A DNA stretch of 6,498 nt from a bacterium. Lineage in GTDB: Bacteria > Auribacterota > JABMQX01. The stretch spans positions 1 to 6,498 of the forward strand of contig JABMQX010000303.1 in the NCBI GenBank assembly GCA_013203085.1, written 5' to 3'. The translations under genes were made by a program, and so were the position numbers. A model generated the notes under the pieces. That model made no database searches. It saw only the letters and a list, made by a program, of their open reading frames with translations, and was not told where the DNA came from. Shown here one piece after another: positions 1 to 4,498 of the stretch (position 1 is its first letter; every line of letters begins with the position of its first letter).

Positions 1-1113
1 ACTGGACCTTTTAAGAGACAGGTCGGTTTCCGAACGGAACAGGTGCGGCAGTTTGATATCGTGTTTGTGACGTGCCAATTTGACAAGTTGGCTCTCGACG
101 TCAAGGTTGTCTTCAACAGCGAAGGGCAAATCACTGGCTTATGGTTTGTTCCAAGCCAACCTGCCGCTGAATACAAGCCTCCAGCCTACGCAAGGCCCGA
201 TACCTTCAAAGAGAAAGAGGTTATGGTCGGAACCGGGGAATGGAGTGTGCCCGGAACGTTGGCTCTTCCAGCGGGAGAGGGCCGTTTCCCTGCGGTGGTG
301 CTTGTCCATGGCTCAGGACCCCATGGCCGTGATGAAAGCATTGGTCCCAACAAACCGTTCCGGGACTTAGCATGGGGATTGGCTTCGAGGAGAATTGCCG
401 TGCTTCGCTACGAGAAGCGGACAAAGGAGCACGCCGCAAAACTCGCCTCTATGAAAGCGAACATTACTGTTAAGGAGGAAACCATCGAAGATGTTCTCGC
501 TGCCGTGTCCATGCTGCGCGAGACGGGCAGAATAGACGCAAAGAGGATTTTCGTGCTGGGGCACAGCCTGGGTGGAATGCTGATTCCGAGGATTGGAACA
601 CTTGATCCCGGCATTGCCGGATTCATTATCATGGCCGGTACAGCCAGGCCATTAGAGGATGTCATTCTTGAGCAAATGTCTTACATTTTCTCTCTTGACG
701 GCACAATCTCGGAAAGCGAGAAGAAACGACTGGAACAGCTCAAAGTGCAGGTTGCAAGAGTAAAAGATCCAGAATTATCTACCACGACCCCTTCAACGAG
801 TTTGCTGCTCGGCGTGCCCTCCAAATATTGGTTAGACTTGCGCGGCTACAATCCACCAGAAGTAGCGAAAAATCTGAAACAGCCGATGTTAATTCTTCAG
901 GGCAAGAGAGATTACCAGGTCACAATGGAGGATTTTCAGCTCTGGAAGAAGTCTTTGTCCTCTCGAAACAATGTGGAATTCAAGGTCTATCCAAGAGTCA
1001 ATCATCTGTTTATTGAAGGCGAAGGCAGAAGTACGCCAGCGGAATATCAAACGGCTGGTCATGTGGCAAAGGTTGTCATTGGCGATATTGCTGATTGGAT
1101 CAAGAAACGGTAG
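1..1113 (+). CDS. Alpha/beta hydrolase with DUF3887-like N-terminal domain, 5'-truncated by window edge
   Basis: The frame is open from base 1 to a TAG at 1111-1113, giving 370 visible residues; the true start lies upstream. A GTG at 43 could be read as a start but falls inside the domain and has no ribosome site. The first ~50 residues (a hydrophobic stretch, then a VVFNSEGQITGLWF-like segment) resemble DUF3887, which in this family precedes a serine-hydrolase domain. The hydrolase core shows the oxyanion-hole region VHGSGPHGRDE (from about 304), the nucleophile elbow GHSLGG with Ser at 565-567, a candidate acid Asp in GKRDYQV at 910-912, and the His in VNHLF at 1003-1005. The triad is complete. 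A variable helical insert around 660-800 would form the lid. Relatives are often exported, but any signal peptide is outside the window. The substrate cannot be predicted; an esterase or peptidase-like activity is the family expectation. Base composition is more A/T-rich than the downstream genes. Confidence 0.88.
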   Translation, partial: TGPFKRQVGFRTEQVRQFDIVFVTCQFDKLALDVKVVFNSEGQITGLWFVPSQPAAEYKPPAYARPDTFKEKEVMVGTGEWSVPGTLALPAGEGRFPAVVLVHGSGPHGRDESIGPNKPFRDLAWGLASRRIAVLRYEKRTKEHAAKLASMKANITVKEETIEDVLAAVSMLRETGRIDAKRIFVLGHSLGGMLIPRIGTLDPGIAGFIIMAGTARPLEDVILEQMSYIFSLDGTISESEKKRLEQLKVQVARVKDPELSTTTPSTSLLLGVPSKYWLDLRGYNPPEVAKNLKQPMLILQGKRDYQVTMEDFQLWKKSLSSRNNVEFKVYPRVNHLFIEGEGRSTPAEYQTAGHVAKVVIGDIADWIKKR

Positions 1114-1176
1114 CCAACTGCACATAACACCAGATCGGCGGTTTATTTCGTTCTCGCACCCCGCTGGGCGGGTTCG

Positions 1177-1338
1177 CCATCCGGGATGCGCTGGAGCAAG
1201 AGGGGAGCCGAGCAGGTCCTGCGGGTCTTTTGCGCCTTACGTGGCGGGAGCTTCGAGAAAACCTGGGAAAGGCCGGGCGAATCTATCACGGTCTTGCACA
1301 AAAGGTACCTCCGACAACAGCGACTGCAGGCCGCCTGA
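1177..1338 (+). pseudogene. Possible C-terminal remnant of a transposase (ISKra4/UPF0236-like)
   Basis: In the same frame as the hydrolase but after its stop, bases 1114-1335 are open and end at TGA 1336-1338. From about 1177 the translation begins PSGMRWSKRGAEQVLRVF and continues with ALRGGSFEKTWE and a basic end (HKRYLRQQRLQAA). The 'GMRWS..GAE.VL.....L..G.FE..WE' pattern is what I recall from the C-termini of ISKra4-type and UPF0236-like transposases, where a short 'MRWS..GA' block and an 'alRal..sg.we.fW' helix close the protein. Nothing upstream encodes the rest of a transposase, so if the assignment is right this is a decayed fragment. No terminal inverted repeats or target-site duplication were found. 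The segment 1114-1176 has no recognisable content. The match is from memory of the family, so confidence is moderate to low. Confidence 0.42.
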
Positions 1339-1380
1339 CTCGCCACCAAAATGGGACCACACTCGCAACAGCCCCTCATC

Positions 1381-1410
1381 TTGCTTAGCACGTTGCGAAT
1401 ATGATATTCT
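1381..1410 (+). promoter_or_regulatory. Weak candidate sigma-70-type promoter for the nitroreductase
   Basis: TTGCTT at 1381-1386 could act as a -35 element. An A/T-rich block TATGATATTCT (1400-1410) follows and offers GATATT at a 16-base spacing or TATTCT at 18 bases. This is the only clearly A/T-rich island between the hydrolase and the nitroreductase. A transcript from here would start just before the inverted-repeat leader at 1416. Neither hexamer is close to consensus, so the call is tentative. Confidence 0.25.
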
Positions 1411-1415
1411 GCGGG

Positions 1416-1494
1416 CATCGGCCGTGGCGGGGCAAGAAAGGGTATGAACGTTGTGCTCGACAGCCAGCGGCCGATGAGACGAGAGCCGAGCACA
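1416..1494 (+). repeat. Two interleaved perfect inverted repeats in the nitroreductase leader
   Basis: CATCGGCCG (1416-1424) is the exact reverse complement of CGGCCGATG (1468-1476). TGTGCTCG (1452-1459) is the exact reverse complement of CGAGCACA (1487-1494). The order of the arms is A-B-A'-B', so the second arm of the first pair lies in the loop of the second pair. In RNA this is either H-type pseudoknot topology or two mutually exclusive hairpins. As DNA, TGTGCTCG...CGAGCACA could also be an operator-like dyad with a 27-base centre. The element ends 31 bases before the ribosome site of the nitroreductase. The repeats are directly visible; any function is inference. Confidence 0.5.
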
Positions 1495-1525
1495 GATGGC
1501 GAAAGGAACAATTCGATAAGATTGT

Positions 1526-1534
1526 AAAGGAGGG
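1526..1534 (+). promoter_or_regulatory. Strong Shine-Dalgarno sequence fixing the nitroreductase start at 1542
   Basis: AAAGGAGGG lies seven bases upstream of ATG 1542. The frame is open back to an ATG at 1401, but that start would add 47 residues unlike any nitroreductase and has no ribosome site. The family's conserved N-terminus begins right at 1542. Confidence 0.85.
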
Positions 1535-1541
1535 TGCAACC

Positions 1542-2051
1542 ATGGATGTCATGGAGGCCATCAGAGAGAGAAGGAGCATCCGTAAGTACACGGAGCAGCC
1601 AGTGGAGGAGGAGAAGCTGAACCTGATTCTGGAGGCAGGGAGGTTGGCTCCCTCCGCCGCCAACAGGCAGGAGTGGCGGTTTGTGGTCGTGAAAGATAAG
1701 GAGACACGGCAAAAGCTGAAGAACGCGGCGAAAGGACAGGCTTTTGTCGGCGAGGCAGCAGTGGTAATCGCGGCGTGTGCCGAAACCGACAACCACGTGA
1801 TGTCCTGCGGGCAGCTTTCTTACCCGATTGATGTCGCGATCTCCATTGACCACATGACGCTCAAGGCGTTGGAGGAGGGTTTGGGAACTTGCTGGGTCGG
1901 AGCCTTTTACGAGGAAGAGGTGAAGAAAGTCCTCGGGGTCCCGGATGATATTCGTGTGGTCGAGCTTCTGGCGCTGGGCTACCCTGCGGATGTCCCCCCG
2001 CCGAGGTCGAGACTCCTATTGAGCGATATCGTGCACTACGAAAAATGGTAG
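1542..2051 (+). CDS. Nitroreductase family FMN-dependent oxidoreductase
   Basis: This 169-residue protein belongs to the compact nitroreductase family: cytoplasmic, usually homodimeric flavoproteins that bind FMN and reduce substrates with NAD(P)H. Motifs appear in the expected order: MEAIRERRSIRKY (4-16) with the Arg-Arg-Ser FMN-phosphate contacts; LAPSAANRQEWRFVVV (35-50), the usual 'APSa.N.Qpw.fvvv' block; the central GLGTCWVGAF (113-122); LLALGYPAD (142-150); and a C-terminal SDIVHYEKW that closely matches the usual 'IVHYEKW' ending. It is shorter than classic NfsB-type enzymes (about 217 residues) and matches the short subfamily common in anaerobes and archaea, whose physiological substrates are mostly unknown. 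The start is set by an AAAGGAGGG site. The gap to cysK is 125 bases with no obvious terminator, so co-transcription is possible. A role in sulfur metabolism would be speculation. Confidence 0.93.
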   Translation: MDVMEAIRERRSIRKYTEQPVEEEKLNLILEAGRLAPSAANRQEWRFVVVKDKETRQKLKNAAKGQAFVGEAAVVIAACAETDNHVMSCGQLSYPIDVAISIDHMTLKALEEGLGTCWVGAFYEEEVKKVLGVPDDIRVVELLALGYPADVPPPRSRLLLSDIVHYEKW

Positions 2052-2176
2052 CGGTAACGGGGCAATGCCGATGGCGCCCGGGGAAGTTCTCGCCAGACGC
2101 GGCCCAAATGAGGGCATTTCCGACGTATGCAGGGGCTTCTTGACAACGCTGGCGACAGGCCCGAGGAAAAGGTGAC

Positions 2177-3103
2177 ATGAAGAGAATCTTTGCGGACATC
2201 ACGGAGACGGTAGGTAACACGCCGCTGGTGAGACTCAACAAGGTTGTTGAGGGGGCAAAGGCGGAGGTTGTGGCGAAGCTGGAATCGTTCAATCCTCTCT
2301 CAAGCGTGAAGGAAAGGATCGCCGTCAGCATGATTCGAGATGCGGAGGAGAAAGGCTTGATCCGCGAGGGCACGACGATTGTGGAGCCGACCAGCGGGAA
2401 CACAGGGATTGGGCTGGCTTTCGTGTGCGCGGCGAGAGGCTACAGGTTGATCCTGACGATGCCGGATACGATGAGCCGTGAGAGGCGACAACTTGTCGGG
2501 ATTCTGGGAGCGGAGTTGGTGCTGACTCCGGGAGCAGAAGGGGTGCCGGGGGCGGTCAAGAAGGCGCAGGAACTGGTCGAGACGATTCCGAGTTCGTTCA
2601 TGCCGCAGCAGTTCGAGAACCCGGCGAACCCCAAGGCTCACAGGGAGACGACCGGTGAGGAGATTTGGAGGGACACCGGAGGTGAGGTGGACATCGTGGT
2701 GTGCGGGGTGGGGACAGGCGGGACGCTGACGGGGGTGGCTCAGGTCATCAAGGAAAGGAAGCCGTCGCTCAAAGTCATAGCCGTGGAGCCGAAGAATTCG
2801 CCTGTTTTGTCAGGGGGAGATCCCGGTCCTCACAAGATTCAGGGAATTGGCGCGGGATTTGTTCCGGATGTCCTCGACGTTTCGCTGATAGATGAGGTCG
2901 TGCAGGTCGAGGACGAGGACGCGGGGGAAATGGCAAGGAGGTTGGCGAAGGAGGAAGGAATCCTGGCGGGAATTTCTTCTGGAGCAGCGGTCTGGGCGGC
3001 TGTGGAGGTTGCGAAAAGGGAAGAGAACGAAGGGAAGTTGATCGTGGCGATTCTGCCGGACACCGGCGAGAGATACTTGACGACGTGGTTGTTCAACCGA
3101 TAG
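2177..3103 (+). CDS. cysK: Cysteine synthase A (O-acetylserine sulfhydrylase), PLP-dependent
   Basis: This 308-residue cytoplasmic fold-type II PLP enzyme makes cysteine from O-acetylserine and sulfide, the last step of cysteine biosynthesis. TVGNTPLVRLN sits at 11-21. The PLP Schiff-base lysine is K45 in SSVKERIA; the family more often has VKDRIA. The substrate loop PTSGNTG is at 71-77 and the glycine-rich phosphate cup GVGTGGT at 177-183. GISSGA lies at 265-270 and the hallmark PDTGERYLTTWLF end at 294-306, where T296 aligns with the Ser that contacts the pyridine nitrogen in enterobacterial CysK. Length is typical of CysK, and there is no CBS-type regulatory extension. ATG 2177 is preceded by GAGG (2163-2166) at a 10-base spacing. 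The upstream 125-base gap holds only small dyads (TGGCG 2072-2076 with CGCCA 2091-2095; AAATG 2106-2110 with CATTT 2115-2119). CysM-type specificity cannot be excluded from sequence alone, but the neighbouring cysE supports CysK. Confidence 0.95.
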   Translation: MKRIFADITETVGNTPLVRLNKVVEGAKAEVVAKLESFNPLSSVKERIAVSMIRDAEEKGLIREGTTIVEPTSGNTGIGLAFVCAARGYRLILTMPDTMSRERRQLVGILGAELVLTPGAEGVPGAVKKAQELVETIPSSFMPQQFENPANPKAHRETTGEEIWRDTGGEVDIVVCGVGTGGTLTGVAQVIKERKPSLKVIAVEPKNSPVLSGGDPGPHKIQGIGAGFVPDVLDVSLIDEVVQVEDEDAGEMARRLAKEEGILAGISSGAAVWAAVEVAKREENEGKLIVAILPDTGERYLTTWLFNR

Positions 3104-3167
3104 GGGACCTGAGGGAAAAGCAGGGACGGCTGGCGATATGCCTTCTATATTTACGCAAGTAACCGAT

Positions 3168-3263
3168 ATGAGTTGTCAGTGTTTCGACCCAGTGAGTTTC
3201 TCGGACCGCCGGAAGAGGCTTTCAAAGCCTCGGCGGTGGTGTATCTTTGAGATGGGTATGTGA
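3168..3263 (+). CDS. Candidate leader peptide, 31 residues, beginning Met-Ser-Cys-Gln-Cys
   Basis: ATG 3168 opens a 31-codon frame ending at TGA 3261-3263. It begins MSCQCFDPVSFSDRRKR, with cysteine codons TGT at 3174 and 3180 and a third TGT at 3240. It lies in front of cysE and overlaps the strong hairpin at 3205-3237. Short upstream ORFs with clustered codons for the pathway's end product are the hallmark of attenuation leaders, and cysteine-responsive upstream ORFs have been described in mycobacteria. Against it: no Shine-Dalgarno sequence is visible before 3168, no run of T follows the hairpin, and two nearby Cys codons can occur by chance. It may be non-coding. Confidence 0.22.
   Translation: MSCQCFDPVSFSDRRKRLSKPRRWCIFEMGM
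3205..3237 (+). promoter_or_regulatory. Strong bulged hairpin between cysK and cysE
   Basis: ACCGCC (3205-3210) pairs with GGCGGT (3232-3237). Inside, GAGGCTTT (3215-3222) pairs with AAAGCCTC (3224-3231) around C3223; a realistic loop would open the top pairs. The only irregularity is a four-base bulge, GGAA, on the 5' side. That is up to 14 pairs. No U-run follows (the next bases are GGTGTATC), so it is not a classic intrinsic terminator for cysK. It could be an RNA processing or stabilising structure, or part of a leader switch. Confidence 0.55.
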
Positions 3264-3278
3264 TGGAGATCGGGACCA

Positions 3279-3330
3279 GAAGGGTATGTCTTGACCGTCA
3301 GAGTCGTGGGTTACTAAGACGAGCCCCTTC
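3279..3330 (+). promoter_or_regulatory. Nested stem in the cysE leader
   Basis: GAAGGG (3279-3284) is complementary to CCCTTC (3325-3330). Within it GTCTT (3288-3292) is complementary to AAGAC (3316-3320), separated by a small asymmetric internal loop (TAT against GAGC). A competing short pair TCGT (3304-3307) with ACGA (3319-3322) is also possible. Eleven nested pairs suggest one folded element, but each helix alone is short enough to be coincidental. Confidence 0.32.
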
Positions 3331-3344
3331 AAGAGGCAAATCCG

Positions 3345-3359
3345 AGCGGGCTTACCGCT
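3345..3359 (+). promoter_or_regulatory. Small hairpin in the cysE leader
   Basis: AGCGG (3345-3349) pairs perfectly with CCGCT (3355-3359) around the loop GCTTA. It is not followed by a T-run. By itself it is weak evidence, but it adds to the run of stems leading to cysE. Confidence 0.28.
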
Positions 3360-3392
3360 GAACCTGAGGGCGCTGACCGCGCAGAGGATGAA

Positions 3393-3415
3393 CTTCAGTC
3401 GTTATTGCTGAGGAG
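3393..3415 (+). promoter_or_regulatory. cysE ribosome-binding site, partly within a hairpin; decides the start at 3423
   Basis: AGGAG (3411-3415) lies seven bases before ATG 3423 and supports that start over an in-frame TTG at 3405, which sits upstream of the site itself. CTTCAG (3393-3398) can pair with CTGAGG (3408-3413), including one G-T wobble, around a nine-base loop. This would cover part of the Shine-Dalgarno sequence. The ribosome site is well supported; a regulatory role for the hairpin is inference. Confidence 0.6.
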
Positions 3416-3422
3416 ACAAGGC

Positions 3423-4394
3423 ATGAAGAGGACATGGGCAACTAAACAGGTTGACAGGATTGTTGATGCAATATGTGACAGCTACGAGGATGGGACGGGT
3501 GTCAACTGCATCGAAGTGCGAGACCTCCCTGTTCAGGGGAAGATACTGGAAATCCTCAGGACGCTGTTTGTGATTCTTTTCCCGGGATACGTGGGGAAGC
3601 AGGCGTTTACGAAGGCGAACGTGCGGTTTGTGATAGGGGACCTGGTGAATCGGGTACACGACGATTTGGTAGAGCAAACGGAGAAGGCGTTTCTGCATCA
3701 GTGCAGGATTCGGAAATGTGAAGGGTGTGATTGCCGTGCGATGGCCGAGAAGGTCACCCAGCGCCTTTTGAAAAAGTTGCCGCAGATACGGGAGCTGCTG
3801 AAGGGAGATGTGGCGGCGGCCTATGATGGCGACCCAGCGGCAAAATCGTTCGACGAGATCATCATCAGTTACCCGTGCATTGAGGCGATAGCGACGTACC
3901 GGATCGCGCACGAGCTGGAGGTGATGGATGTGCCGTTGATCCCGAGGATTATGACGGAACACGCTCACGGAAAATCTGGAATAGATATTCATCCGGGAGC
4001 GAAGATCGGGAAGAACTTCTTCATTGATCACGGGACCGGTGTGGTCATCGGCGAGACGACGGAGATCGGCGATAACGTCAAGATTTATCAGGGAGTTACG
4101 CTGGGTGCACTGAGTTTCGCTAAGGACGAGCGGGGCCGCGCCATCAAAGGTGGGAAACGCCACCCGACAATAAAGGACAATGTGACAATCTACGCCCAGG
4201 CGACGATTCTCGGCGGAAAAGTGGTGATAGGAGAGAACTCAGTCATCGGCGGGAACGTGTGGTTGACGGAGTCAGTGCCTGCGGGGACAACTGTTACGGT
4301 CTCCAAGCCGGATTTGGTTTATAGGAAGGGCAAGGAGTCCGCAAGGGCCGGGAAGAAGACAGGGAGTTTGCGGGGCAAGCGGATAGGCTCCTGA
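3423..4394 (+). CDS. cysE: Serine O-acetyltransferase, long (EpsC/CysE-like) subfamily
   Basis: This 323-residue cytoplasmic enzyme makes O-acetylserine from serine and acetyl-CoA, the substrate of the CysK encoded upstream. The N-terminal helical SAT domain spans about 1-175 (DVAAAYDGDPAA at 129-140, YPCIEAIATYRIAHEL at 150-165). The left-handed beta-helix follows with hexapeptide repeats (about 185-290): GIDIHPGAKIG, then DHGTGVVIGET with the likely catalytic His203 (E. coli His158) and preceding Asp202, and KRHPTI with His247 (E. coli His193). The insert LGALSFAKDERGRAIKG and the block TILGGKVVIGENSVIGGNVW mark the long subfamily rather than the enterobacterial CysE. Two oddities: a cysteine cluster C94-X4-C99-X2-C102-X-C104 preceded by His92, and a basic, probably disordered tail (about 296-323) ending in Arg-Ile-Gly-Ser instead of the C-terminal Ile that docks enterobacterial CysE into CysK. 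ATG 3423 is chosen because of the AGGAG seven bases upstream. Confidence 0.94.
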   Translation: MKRTWATKQVDRIVDAICDSYEDGTGVNCIEVRDLPVQGKILEILRTLFVILFPGYVGKQAFTKANVRFVIGDLVNRVHDDLVEQTEKAFLHQCRIRKCEGCDCRAMAEKVTQRLLKKLPQIRELLKGDVAAAYDGDPAAKSFDEIIISYPCIEAIATYRIAHELEVMDVPLIPRIMTEHAHGKSGIDIHPGAKIGKNFFIDHGTGVVIGETTEIGDNVKIYQGVTLGALSFAKDERGRAIKGGKRHPTIKDNVTIYAQATILGGKVVIGENSVIGGNVWLTESVPAGTTVTVSKPDLVYRKGKESARAGKKTGSLRGKRIGS

Positions 4395-4498
4395 GGGGGG
4401 TGTACGGCGTAGCGAAGGAGCACGCTGCTCGATAGTAACAGGTATTCGCGCCCGGATGCTTTTCTTTTACCGAAGATCGTCGCGAGGTGTGATTCAGG
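4395..4498. other. Convergent intergenic region with a short hairpin
   Basis: This 104-base gap separates the stop of cysE from the stop of the response regulator on the other strand, so terminators for both would be expected here. The only neat dyad is GAGCA (4418-4422) with TGCTC (4426-4430) around CGC, which has no T-run on either side. A pyrimidine-rich run, CTTTTCTTTT, at 4459-4468 lacks a GC-rich stem directly in front. No convincing intrinsic terminator is seen. Confidence 0.35.

Larger units (their letters stand above)
3104..3422 (+). other. 319-base cysK-cysE intergenic region; possible structured cysE leader
   Basis: No gene of normal size fits here on either strand. The region holds a short cysteine-coded ORF (3168-3263), a strong bulged hairpin (3205-3237), a nested stem (3279-3330), a small hairpin (3345-3359) and a hairpin touching the cysE ribosome site (3393-3413). 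It also carries two copies of CGATATG (3134-3140, 3164-3170) and two of GGGTATGT (3254-3261, 3282-3289). TATATT at 3146-3151 could be a -10 element but has no good -35 partner. By eye it lacks the T-box AGGGTGG-ACCGCG core and the SAM-I riboswitch core. The density of stems so close to cysE suggests a regulatory leader, which is inference. Confidence 0.4.

Noticed and set aside
1160..1172. Hairpin CCCGC-TGG-GCGGG as a terminator for the hydrolase
   Set aside because: It is only five pairs with a three-base loop and no T-run follows. It also lies within the open frame leading into the transposase-like scrap.
1111..1320. Integron attC site after the hydrolase stop, which would make the hydrolase a gene cassette
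   Set aside because: No matching GTTRRRY core site or pair of imperfect inverted arms is found in the 200 bases after the stop.
1143..1853. A 236-codon open frame on the reverse strand covering the leader and half of the nitroreductase
   Set aside because: Its translation is low-complexity and Leu/Arg/Pro/Cys-rich with no family pattern. It is antisense to a clear nitroreductase with a strong ribosome site.
2140..2145. TTGACA as a -35 element for cysK
   Set aside because: The matching -10 position would fall on the GAGGAA of the ribosome site, leaving no room for a leader, and no TATAAT-like hexamer is present.
3279..3422. T-box or SAM riboswitch in front of cysE
   Set aside because: The T-box antiterminator core and the SAM-I core are not present by eye. 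The GGGCTTACCGCTG segment is only superficially T-box-like.
3405..3422. TTG 3405 as the cysE start, adding six residues
   Set aside because: The Shine-Dalgarno sequence AGGAG at 3411-3415 lies downstream of this TTG and is correctly placed for ATG 3423.
3402..4163. A 253-codon open frame on the reverse strand opposite cysE
   Set aside because: It lies antisense to unambiguous serine acetyltransferase motifs, and its translation has no recognisable domain.
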